Shown here: positions 1-5,542 of the stretch, piece by piece
Layout: each line of letters opens with the position of its first letter
How positions within the stretch are numbered: position 1 is the stretch's first letter
Source: DASXTB01 sp036505615
Lineage (GTDB): Bacteria > Acidobacteriota > UBA6911 > JACQSX01
Reading direction: 5' to 3'
Assembly (NCBI GenBank): GCA_036505615.1
Contig: DASXTB010000056.1
Coordinates: 1 to 5,542 of the forward strand
DNA length: 5,542 bases
Made by a program: the position numbers and the translations under genes
The notes under the pieces: generated by a model
Databases searched by the model: none
Told to the model about the DNA's origin: nothing
What the model saw: the letters and a program-made list of their open reading frames with translations, nothing else

Positions 1-85
1 AAGCTGCCATCCTTGAGGTTGCGGTCGTGGCAAGTCCCAGGGCAGAGAGTCGGAGAAAAGTTCGTCGCGTCGATTCGGTTGACAT
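1..85 (-). CDS. 5' end of a divergent gene for a Tat-exported protein (partial, runs off left edge)
   Basis: Reading the minus strand from the ATG at 85 gives 28 codons: a short polar start (MSTEST), a twin-arginine motif RRTFLRLS, a mildly hydrophobic stretch (ALGLATTAT), then SRMAA at the edge. This matches the Tat signal consensus (S/T-R-R-x-F-L-K) well: residues R7 and R8, F10, L11 and R12, with a weakly hydrophobic, threonine/alanine-rich h-region as Tat signals have. An in-frame TAA lies eight codons upstream (forward bases 110-112), so ATG 85 is the only plausible start. A weak purine-rich stretch (GAGAAACGA) precedes it. The mature protein is outside the window, so its function cannot be read. 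In Acidobacteriota this type of leader is common on Gfo/Idh/MocA oxidoreductases, sulfatases, amidohydrolases and sugar-phosphate isomerase-like proteins; that is family knowledge, not evidence for this gene. The gene is transcribed away from the receptor gene. Confidence 0.72.
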   Translation of the reverse strand, partial: MSTESTRRTFLRLSALGLATTATSRMAA

Positions 86-122
86 TTCGTTTCTCGTCGA
101 ACAAAACGATTACGCACCGGAG

Positions 123-131
123 AATATATCA
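123..131 (-). promoter_or_regulatory. Extended -10 promoter element for the divergent Tat-signal gene
   Basis: On the minus strand this reads TGATATATT, a TGn extended -10 followed by TATATT (5 of 6 matches to TATAAT). It would start transcription near 115-117, leaving a leader of about 30 nt before the ATG at 85. No good -35 hexamer sits 16-18 bp further upstream, which fits an extended -10 promoter, as these can work without one. Position and orientation support it; no transcription data are available. Confidence 0.45.
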
Positions 132-202
132 TCGGCGCGCAAGATACCTGGCACGGGATGTTAGGGGCGTTAGCCTGGGGAAAGGGGTGGGCTAATCGAC
201 CG

Positions 203-232
203 CTGGCTTTTTCGGCACTTTCTTTCTACAAT
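203..232 (+). promoter_or_regulatory. Weak sigma70-like promoter candidate upstream of the receptor gene
   Basis: TACAAT at 227-232 matches the -10 consensus in 5 of 6 positions. The best -35 is poor: CTGGCT at 203-208, 18 bp upstream, 3 of 6. If used, it would give a leader of about 125 nt containing the inverted repeat at 291-319 as an RNA hairpin. A small imperfect hairpin (CCCAGC/GTTGGG, 233-248, with one G-U pair) would lie at the very start of that RNA. Confidence 0.22.
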
Positions 233-263
233 CCCAGCCATTGTTGGGGGTTTAACGTCGGCG

Positions 264-276
264 AAATTGAGAATTT
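264..276. repeat. Small AT-rich dyad (5 bp arms, 3 bp spacer)
   Basis: AAATT (264-268) and AATTT (272-276) form a short symmetric site around GAG. It lies in the intergenic region 15 bp before the larger inverted repeat. A dyad this small can arise by chance in AT-rich sequence, so it is listed only as a possible protein-binding half of the control region. Confidence 0.2.
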
Positions 277-283
277 AGTTTCG

Positions 284-314
284 TGGGCAGGAGAGATCAC
301 GGGAAAATTATGAT
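284..314 (+). promoter_or_regulatory. Alternative weak promoter candidate overlapping the inverted repeat
   Basis: TATGAT at 309-314 matches the -10 consensus in 5 of 6 positions. TGGGCA at 284-289 matches the -35 in 4 of 6, but the spacing of 19 bp is long. Transcription would begin near 321 and give a leader of about 43 nt with the Shine-Dalgarno site near its end. The -10 overlaps the right arm of the inverted repeat, so a protein bound to the repeat could block or guide RNA polymerase here. Confidence 0.25.
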
Positions 315-319
315 CTCTC
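291..319. repeat. Perfect 9-bp inverted repeat before the TonB-dependent receptor gene
   Basis: GAGAGATCA (291-299) and its exact complement TGATCTCTC (311-319) are separated by 11 bp. The repeat ends 44 bp before the receptor ATG. No T-run follows on either strand, so it does not look like an intrinsic terminator. Arm centres are 20 bp apart, about two helical turns, which suits a dimeric regulator binding one DNA face. As RNA it would instead be a 9-bp hairpin with an 11-nt loop. Which role applies depends on where transcription starts, and that is not known. Confidence 0.6.
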
Positions 320-352
320 GAAATTGGGTTTGGGTCGTTTCCAGTTAGGGCC

Positions 353-358
353 GGAGGG
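353..358 (+). promoter_or_regulatory. Shine-Dalgarno site of the receptor gene
   Basis: GGAGGG lies 5 nt before the ATG at 364 (6 nt if only GGAGG is counted). This near-consensus site, together with the signal peptide that begins right at that ATG, fixes the receptor start with good confidence. Confidence 0.8.
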
Positions 359-363
359 AATCT

Positions 364-3300
364 ATGAGGTGGCTGAAGTTCTTGCGCACGTATCTCGCGA
401 TTGCTGCCGTGGTCGCCGTATTGGGAACGATTGCAGCGGCGCAGTCCAGCCGCGGCGCTCTGGCCGGCACTATCGAGGACAGCTCGGGTGCAGTAGTTAG
501 CAATGCGACCGTCACCGCGACCGGAGTCGGCACGGGAAGTGTGTATAACACTACGTCGACTTCATCCGGCGGGTATCGGATACCGGACATGCAGTTGGGT
601 GCCTACAATATCAAGATTGAAGCGCCGGGTTTCAAGACCTCAGAGCAGACGGGTGTGGTGATTCAGGTAAACAGCGTCACCTCTCTCAACGTCACTCTGG
701 AAGTGGGCCAAGTACAAGAAACGATGACCGTGACGGGGGACGCACCCACGCTACAGACGGAGTCTTCCGAGATTGGCACGGTGGTCACAACCAAACAGAT
801 CCAGGATCTTCCGTTTGCCCTGTTCAGTTCATCGCAGAGTTTCTTGCGATCACCCGAGACGTTTGTCTTCTTGACGCCAGGTACCACGGGCCCCGGCACA
901 AACAGCGACTCCCCCGCTGGCGGTATCTTCGAGTCGAAACTGGCGGGCGGACAGAATTTCGCGACCGAAGTCATTCTCGATGGGATCAGCACACAACGCT
1001 CGGATTCGGGCGCGGCTTTCGACCAGACTGCGCCTTCAGTAGAGGCGCTGAGTGAATTCAAGGTGCTCACGTCGACGATTCCTGCTGAGTTCGGTCGAAC
1101 GACCGGCGGCGTGGAGAGTTTTGCGATTAAGTCCGGCACGAACAAGTACCACGGAACTGCTTTCAATTTTTTCCGCAACGACAAATTGAATGCCAATTCG
1201 TGGAATCGCAATTTCAACGGCTTGCCTAAACCCAGAGACCATCAGAATGATTTTGGCGGAAGCCTGGGCGGTCCGATCTGGATCCCCAAGTTGTATAACG
1301 GACATGACAAAGCCTTTTTCTTCTTCTCGTGGGAACAGTATCGTAACAATCAAGGAACGGCGCACGCAACCACGGTGCCCACCGATGCGGAACGCTCGGG
1401 CGATTTTTCAGCCCTCCTCGGGGCGCCCACCGGAGCGACGAACCCATGCGATGGCACACCGGTCCTGCGGGGCCAGATCTTTGATCCGGCGCTGCCATGC
1501 CGAACCGCGTTCCCCGGCAACATCATTCCCGCCAACCGGTTGAGCACGGTGGCCAAGAATGTCCTGCAATTCTTGCCCTTGCCCACGGGAGGGAACGGTT
1601 CGGGATGCGCCGGGATACCCATTTGCAACAACTTTGCTTTCAATTCGAACAAGCCGATCCGAGATACCACGATGACGTTCAAGATCGACTTCAACGTATC
1701 CCAGAAAGGCAAGGCCTTTTTCTCTTACAGCAGCCGTGACCAGGAAGTCCTGAACGGCGAGCCGTTTCTTCCCCCACCGCTCGACCCGAACTTTTTTAAC
1801 TCAAACTTTACGCATTACATGCGATTCGGCTATGACTACAGCATTGCCCCGACTCTGCTCAACCATTTAGTCGTGGGCTTCAACCGGCTCGCGAACGCGA
1901 GCATCGGAGAGAGTGTAACGGGAGCGGACTGGCCCGTCGTCCTAGGAATCGGAAATGCTCACGGCAAAGTGTTTCCGCAGATGAGTTTCGACGGTAGCCC
2001 TGTCAATGTGAGCTACCAGGGTTTGAGCACGGGCAATTCGGACCGCAATATCCCCAACAGTCTAGTGGTCTCGGACAGTGTTTCGTGGGCAAAGGGGCCC
2101 CACTCCTTGCGCTTCGGATTCGAATGGCGGGCATTCCAATTTTCACGGCTGAACCAGGAGAACACATCTCCCTCGTATACTTTCTCCAACTTTCAAACGG
2201 CGAACATTGCGAATGACAACACTACCGGCGACCCGTTCGCTAGCTTCATGCTCGGGGCGCCGACTCACGAATCCTTGACGGTATCCTCCGTTCAGCCTCG
2301 CTGGAGTTCAAACTACTACGCTGGATACGTGCAGGATGATTTCAAGCTCTTCCCCAACTTGGTGCTCAATCTCGGACTACGATATTCGGTCGATACTCCA
2401 AGACACGAGAGCAATGGTGCGGGGTCAGTTCTCGATTTGACAGCCGACAATCCGGGTACTCCAGGGACGCCCGGCGCACTGATCTATGGGCGTAACGCAA
2501 CAGGCGCCAAGACCTACTATAAGAATTTCGGCCCACGGGTCGGCTTCGCGTATGCCATGAAGAGCAATGTCGTGTTCCGCGGTGGGTACGCCATCTATTA
2601 TGGGCCTTTGCAGTATTCCGACTTCGGTACGGCGTTCATGAGCGGAACAACGGCGAACCCCAGCTTTGACTCGCCCGATAACTTCACGCCCGTGCAATCG
2701 CTGGATGCGGGCTTCCCGAATTACACCCTCCCCTCGAATGCCAAGGACCCAACGCTCGCGAATGGCCAGTCGCCCAGCCTTGCGGAACCGGAGTTTGGCA
2801 AGCCGGGCATGATCCAGAACTGGAGCTTCGAGTTCCAGCACGAACTGACAAGAGACTTAGTCCTGAATATCGGTTATGTCGGCATGCATTCGACCCGCCT
2901 GCGCTCCTGGCTTGTACAGCGCAACAGCGTCAATCCCTCGTTTTACGGCCTGGGCAACGACCTGACACTAAACGTCGCGGATCCTCAGGCACAGGCCGAT
3001 ATTGCGGCTCTGGGCCTCACCGTGCCCTCGTGGTTCGTGCCTCTCTGGAGTCCAAGTGGGAACGACACGTTGGGTCAGTTGCTTCGTCCTTTCCCGCAGT
3101 TCCAGGCGCTCGATACCCAGCCCCTGGAGAATGCGGGCCAGTCCACCTACAATGCGTTGCAGACAAAGCTCGAGCGCCGCTTCCGGAACGGGCTCAATCT
3201 CCTGGCTTCGTATACATTCTCGAAGACGTTGACCAACGCCGATAGCAGCTTTCCAGTGTTCTCGGGTTTCCAGTCTGGTGTTTTCGGCGCGCAAAACGCT

Positions 3301-4005
3301 TTCAACCTGAGGGCAGAGAAGGCCGTGAGCTTTCAGGACGTTCCCCACACGTTCGTTTTGAGTTATCTGTACGAACTTCCGGCCGGGCCAGGGAAGAGGT
3401 TTTTCAGTCACGGTGTCGCAAGTAAGGTCCTCGGTGGGTGGCAGGTGGGCGGTGTTCAGCGCTACCAGACGGGATCGCCCTTGAGGATCAGCGCTGGAGC
3501 CACCTCGCCGCCAAGCTCGGTGGCCAACGGCAACTTCCGCTACAGCTTAATCCCGGGCGTGCCTTTGATTAGTCCGCAGGCATCCAACTTTGATCCTTTC
3601 GCGGCTACTGGGTGTAAATCAAATCCTGCCAGTCCCACCGACGGCACCTTTGTCCCGAATAATCCTTCAAACAACTTCTTCAACTGCGCCGCGTTGCTCG
3701 ACCCGAACGCGCCGGACTTGGTTGCGCAGCAAGGCTTTACATTTGGTAACTTGTCTCCGTTTATCAGCAACATCCGCAGCCCTGCCTACTTCAACGAAGA
3801 TTTTTCGATTATCAAGAGGACGGCGATCACCGAGTCGCAGTTCCTTACCTTTAAGGTAGACATACCCAACGCCTTCAACCGACACTCGTTCGGTGCATTG
3901 GACGGCAATCCAACCAGTAGTAGTTTCGGCGCACCCGGGGGAGGAAGCCACACCGTGTTGAACGGGGCACGGCAAATACAGCTGACGTTGCGATATGAAT
4001 TTTGA
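364..4005 (+). CDS. TonB-dependent receptor with N-terminal carboxypeptidase-regulatory-like domain (Oar-like, acidobacterial type)
   Basis: This is an intact 1213-residue outer-membrane receptor that would take up or bind an unknown ligand using TonB-ExbBD energy. Residues 1-26 are a Sec signal peptide (positive WLKFLR, then a hydrophobic stretch ending AAA before Q27). Residues about 31-113 form a carboxypeptidase-regulatory-like beta-sandwich beginning GALAGTIEDSSGAVV. A TonB-box-like ETMTVTGD sits at 119-126. The plug follows to about 255, including ILDG around D206. The rest is the beta-barrel, with family phrases FFFFSWEQ (318-325), VPTDAERSGDFS (338-349), QDDF (657-660), LLRPFPQF (906-913), YNALQ (929-933) and NAFNR (1169-1173). 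It ends QIQLTLRYEF; the terminal aromatic fits the beta-signal read by the BAM complex. Length is normal for acidobacterial members, which are longer than classical 600-800-residue receptors. Six cysteines fall in three close pairs. The start is supported by GGAGGG at 353-358. The substrate cannot be read from sequence; related proteins are often annotated as Oar or carbohydrate receptors by default. Confidence 0.93.
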   Translation: MRWLKFLRTYLAIAAVVAVLGTIAAAQSSRGALAGTIEDSSGAVVSNATVTATGVGTGSVYNTTSTSSGGYRIPDMQLGAYNIKIEAPGFKTSEQTGVVIQVNSVTSLNVTLEVGQVQETMTVTGDAPTLQTESSEIGTVVTTKQIQDLPFALFSSSQSFLRSPETFVFLTPGTTGPGTNSDSPAGGIFESKLAGGQNFATEVILDGISTQRSDSGAAFDQTAPSVEALSEFKVLTSTIPAEFGRTTGGVESFAIKSGTNKYHGTAFNFFRNDKLNANSWNRNFNGLPKPRDHQNDFGGSLGGPIWIPKLYNGHDKAFFFFSWEQYRNNQGTAHATTVPTDAERSGDFSALLGAPTGATNPCDGTPVLRGQIFDPALPCRTAFPGNIIPANRLSTVAKNVLQFLPLPTGGNGSGCAGIPICNNFAFNSNKPIRDTTMTFKIDFNVSQKGKAFFSYSSRDQEVLNGEPFLPPPLDPNFFNSNFTHYMRFGYDYSIAPTLLNHLVVGFNRLANASIGESVTGADWPVVLGIGNAHGKVFPQMSFDGSPVNVSYQGLSTGNSDRNIPNSLVVSDSVSWAKGPHSLRFGFEWRAFQFSRLNQENTSPSYTFSNFQTANIANDNTTGDPFASFMLGAPTHESLTVSSVQPRWSSNYYAGYVQDDFKLFPNLVLNLGLRYSVDTPRHESNGAGSVLDLTADNPGTPGTPGALIYGRNATGAKTYYKNFGPRVGFAYAMKSNVVFRGGYAIYYGPLQYSDFGTAFMSGTTANPSFDSPDNFTPVQSLDAGFPNYTLPSNAKDPTLANGQSPSLAEPEFGKPGMIQNWSFEFQHELTRDLVLNIGYVGMHSTRLRSWLVQRNSVNPSFYGLGNDLTLNVADPQAQADIAALGLTVPSWFVPLWSPSGNDTLGQLLRPFPQFQALDTQPLENAGQSTYNALQTKLERRFRNGLNLLASYTFSKTLTNADSSFPVFSGFQSGVFGAQNAFNLRAEKAVSFQDVPHTFVLSYLYELPAGPGKRFFSHGVASKVLGGWQVGGVQRYQTGSPLRISAGATSPPSSVANGNFRYSLIPGVPLISPQASNFDPFAATGCKSNPASPTDGTFVPNNPSNNFFNCAALLDPNAPDLVAQQGFTFGNLSPFISNIRSPAYFNEDFSIIKRTAITESQFLTFKVDIPNAFNRHSFGALDGNPTSSSFGAPGGGSHTVLNGARQIQLTLRYEF

Positions 4006-4058
4006 CGTCTTCGCGCCCATCAGCCCGGTCGATCCTCCTGCCGCCAAATCCTGGGGTA

Positions 4059-4088
4059 GAAGCGTTTTTTGTTTGAAGGAGACGCTTC
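4059..4088 (+). other. 12-bp RNA hairpin in the receptor-TPR gap
   Basis: GAAGCGTTTTTT (4059-4070) can pair with AGGAGACGCTTC (4077-4088) around a 6-nt loop. The outer seven pairs are Watson-Crick; the inner five alternate A-U and G-U. No T-run follows the stem, so it is not a standard intrinsic terminator. It starts 54 nt after the receptor stop codon. It could protect or process the 3' end of the receptor mRNA, or lower expression of the TPR gene within one transcript. Its 3' arm contains AGGAG, but no start codon lies at the right distance after it. Confidence 0.4.
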
Positions 4089-4114
4089 ACCCAGCTCTCC
4101 GGGGGCGTTAAGAT
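4086..4114 (+). promoter_or_regulatory. Weak sigma70-like promoter candidate for the TPR gene
   Basis: TTCACC (4086-4091) and TAAGAT (4109-4114) are spaced by exactly 17 bp, with 4 of 6 matches each to the -35 and -10 consensus. Transcription would begin near 4121, just before the ATG candidates at 4129 and 4165 and after the TTG at 4069. Matches this weak are common by chance, so read-through from the receptor gene is equally possible. Confidence 0.22.
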
Positions 4115-4164
4115 TTCTAAGCATCGTGATGAGCTTCATTCCCCCACTCCTGGTAGAGACGAAA

Positions 4165-5421
4165 ATGGCTGCGTCTCGGTGTTCGCGGCAACTCACTGGG
4201 CGAGCAGACGGGGAAAGCGTTAGGCCCCGGTGCTCACGCCTCGCGATAGCAGGGGCGGTTTGCCTGGGCTTGCTTTTTGCCGCGGCTAATTCCCGCTCGG
4301 AAGTCCCGCCGGACGCGGCTGAAAGATTCCGTCAAGCCTCGCTAGCCATGCGCGCCGGAAATCTGGATCAAGCCGGCGAGGGGTTTGCTGCTGTTGTCAA
4401 ACAAAACCCAAGTTTCGCGGAAGCGCATTTCAACCTGGGACTGGTGCGGGAGGAACAGGGCAAGCACCAGGAGGCCATCGCCAGCTTTCAAAAGGCGTTG
4501 TCACTGAAACCGCGGCTGCGAGGGGCAAATCTTTTTCTGGGCGTTGCCGAATACCGTCTGAATCAACTAGACAGGGCGATCGAGGCAGTACGGAAAGAGA
4601 CCATTGCGTATCCCAAAGATCCAGGCGCGTTGATGTGGCTGGGCGTAATCGAATTGGCGAAGGATCGTCCAGAGGAAGCTGCCGAAGCTCTGGACAAAGC
4701 CGCCAAGTTGGCGCCTAACAACACGGATATTCTCTATCATCGCGGCCAGGCCCATTTGCTGGTTTCCAAAAACAGTTACGCCAAAATGTTTAAAGCGGAT
4801 CCGCAATCGTGGCGTGTGCGCCAGGTTCTGGCGCAGGCCAATGCGGACGCCGAGCGTCATATGGATGCCATTGCAGAGTATCTGGCGGCCATCAAACTTG
4901 CGCCCACGCAGCCCGGCCTGCATGAGGAACTCGGCTCGGAATACCGTAATGCGGAAAAGCCGCAAGAGGCCGAGGCGGCCTTCCAGCGCGAACTCGAGAT
5001 CGATCCCTACAACGTTCTTGCGCGGTATAAGCTGGGAGTCCTTGCCGTGGAAAGGAACGACGGCGCCAAGGCGAAAGCGTTGATCGAGGCAGCGCTCCGG
5101 CAGAAACCAGGATTGCCCCACGCAGACTACAACCTCGGACGCGCCGAAATGCAGATCGGAAACGATGCAGGCGCGGCGGACCACTTGCAACGCGCGACCG
5201 CGACGGAGTCCGATCCGGAAGTACTTCAACAGGCCTGGTTTCAGTTGGGTATTGTCTACCGCCGGCTGCATCGTATGAGTGAAGCGCAGCAAGCCATGGC
5301 CACATTCCAGAAGCTCAAGAATGAGGAGGCGGAAAATTCTCAACAGAAACTGAAAAAATTTCAGGTCCAGCGGGATCAGGATGCCTCTCAACCGGCGAAT
5401 TCTCCGCCGCATCCAAATTGA
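4165..5421 (+). CDS. Exported tetratricopeptide-repeat (TPR) protein
   Basis: With this start the protein has 418 residues. Residues 1-45 are a signal region: a long basic n-region, a hydrophobic core LAIAGAVCLGLLFAAA (26-41), then NSRSE, a likely cleavage area. TPR units follow almost without breaks: 51-84, 85-118, 119-152, 153-186, a short degenerate unit 187-215, then 216-249, 250-283, 284-317, 318-351 and 352-385. Each full unit is 34 residues, with consensus Leu/Gly/Ala positions and Pro near residue 32. A 33-residue polar tail rich in Gln, Lys and Pro ends the protein. There is no enzymatic domain, so it is probably a periplasmic scaffold for protein-protein contacts; the partner is unknown. 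The start is uncertain: the frame stays open from a TTG at 4069, and GTG 4126 and ATG 4129 are also in frame. ATG 4165 is preferred because it puts the hydrophobic core closest to the N-terminus and has a weak GAG 6 nt upstream. The gene overlaps the next one by 4 nt. Confidence 0.88.
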   Translation: MAASRCSRQLTGRADGESVRPRCSRLAIAGAVCLGLLFAAANSRSEVPPDAAERFRQASLAMRAGNLDQAGEGFAAVVKQNPSFAEAHFNLGLVREEQGKHQEAIASFQKALSLKPRLRGANLFLGVAEYRLNQLDRAIEAVRKETIAYPKDPGALMWLGVIELAKDRPEEAAEALDKAAKLAPNNTDILYHRGQAHLLVSKNSYAKMFKADPQSWRVRQVLAQANADAERHMDAIAEYLAAIKLAPTQPGLHEELGSEYRNAEKPQEAEAAFQRELEIDPYNVLARYKLGVLAVERNDGAKAKALIEAALRQKPGLPHADYNLGRAEMQIGNDAGAADHLQRATATESDPEVLQQAWFQLGIVYRRLHRMSEAQQAMATFQKLKNEEAENSQQKLKKFQVQRDQDASQPANSPPHPN

Positions 5422-5542
5422 GAGTACGACCTACATATCACCGTTCTCGAGGATCATCCCTGCGAACTGCGACCCGAATACTCATCTTTGTTCTGGCGGT
5501 TATGCTGATGCCAGATGCGGCGGCAGGCCAGCAGGGAACCTC
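5418..5542 (+). CDS. 5' end of a secreted-protein gene, coupled to the TPR gene (partial, runs off right edge)
   Basis: A frame starting at TTG 5418 overlaps the TPR stop (ATTGA) and stays open for 41 codons to the window edge. It encodes a basic start (RVRPTYHRSRG...RTATR), a hydrophobic core ILIFVLAVMLM (21-31), then PDAAAGQQGT, where AAAG-Q or AAA-G is a credible signal peptidase I site. The other two forward frames do not show this: one stops within the window and the other gives a cysteine-rich, non-hydrophobic reading. No Shine-Dalgarno site is visible before the TTG, so translation would rely on ribosomes finishing the TPR gene. TTG is the first usable start in a frame that opens at about 5325. 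The mature protein lies outside the window. A CRTAC1/ASPIC-UnbV or second TPR protein would be a typical acidobacterial neighbour, but that is only a guess. Confidence 0.62.
   Translation, partial: MRVRPTYHRSRGSSLRTATRILIFVLAVMLMPDAAAGQQGT

Noticed and set aside
79..84. Perfect TTGACA (-35 consensus) on the plus strand
   Set aside because: It lies at the start of the minus-strand Tat gene and has no acceptable -10 at 16-18 bp (CAAAAC at 17). The hexamer is explained by the ATG and the codons beside it.
13..195. 60-codon plus-strand open frame in the left intergenic region
   Set aside because: It is antisense to the Tat-signal start, crosses the divergent promoter region, has an arginine-rich, low-complexity translation with no signal or domain, and has no ribosome binding site.
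204..217. TGGC...GC pattern resembling a sigma54 promoter
   Set aside because: The GG and GC elements are 10 bp apart instead of the required 12.
663..1217. Minus-strand open frame opposite the receptor plug region
   Set aside because: It is a shadow of the receptor coding strand, where the translation has recognisable domain motifs throughout.
2455..2478. Short repeat encoding PGTPGTPG in the receptor
   Set aside because: It is a two-unit glycine/proline loop sequence, common in this receptor type, and not a tandem repeat array of interest.
4069..4164. N-terminal extension of the TPR protein from TTG 4069 or ATG 4129
   Set aside because: The extension puts 20-32 non-signal-like residues before an already long n-region, has no good Shine-Dalgarno site, and the TTG sits in a hairpin stem. 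The possibility is not excluded, only less likely.
4231..4278. Lipobox in the TPR signal region (AGAVC)
   Set aside because: The residue before Cys is Val and hydrophobic residues continue after it, so it does not fit the L-[AS]-[GA]-C lipoprotein site.
4567..5412. 281-codon minus-strand open frame opposite the TPR gene
   Set aside because: Its translation is basic and irregular with no family features, and it is the complement of a clearly coding TPR array with 34-residue periodicity.

Overview
The window reads as a piece of an Acidobacteriota (Acidobacteria) genome. The main evidence is the long gene at 364-4005. Its protein has the layout typical of the very large TonB-dependent receptor families in that phylum: signal peptide, carboxypeptidase-regulatory-like domain, plug, and an Oar-like beta-barrel with phrases such as 'VPTDAERSGDFS' and 'LLRPFPQF'. 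The G+C content looks moderate to high, Shine-Dalgarno leadered genes are present, and a TPR gene follows directly, all of which fit. This taxonomic call comes from recognising the family, not from a search.

Layout, left to right. (1) Positions 1-85, minus strand, are the first 28 codons of a divergent gene that runs off the left edge; they encode a clear twin-arginine (Tat) signal peptide. (2) Positions 86-363 form a divergent intergenic region. It holds a good extended -10 element for the minus-strand gene, weak promoter candidates for the plus-strand genes, and a perfect 9-bp inverted repeat at 291-319 shortly before the receptor gene. (3) Positions 364-4005, plus strand, encode the 1213-residue outer-membrane receptor. 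(4) Positions 4006-4164 are a short gap with a 12-bp hairpin and a weak promoter candidate. (5) Positions about 4165-5421, plus strand, encode an exported protein made almost entirely of TPR repeats. (6) From 5418 to the right edge is the start of a third plus-strand gene. It begins at a TTG overlapping the TPR stop codon and encodes another Sec-type signal peptide.

Taken together, all four gene products carry export signals, so this is an envelope or secretion locus. The receptor would import, or bind at the surface, an unknown large ligand using TonB energy. The TPR protein would be a periplasmic scaffold, and the overlapping third gene is probably made together with it. Acidobacterial loci often place a TPR protein beside a CRTAC1 (ASPIC/UnbV) protein, but too little of the third gene is visible to say so here. 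No RNA gene, CRISPR array, insertion sequence or integrase is visible. The receptor and TPR genes are intact and look ordinary for the phylum. The more noteworthy points are the two hidden edge genes, the inverted repeat before the receptor, the three cysteine pairs in the receptor, and the pairing of a receptor with a TPR partner.
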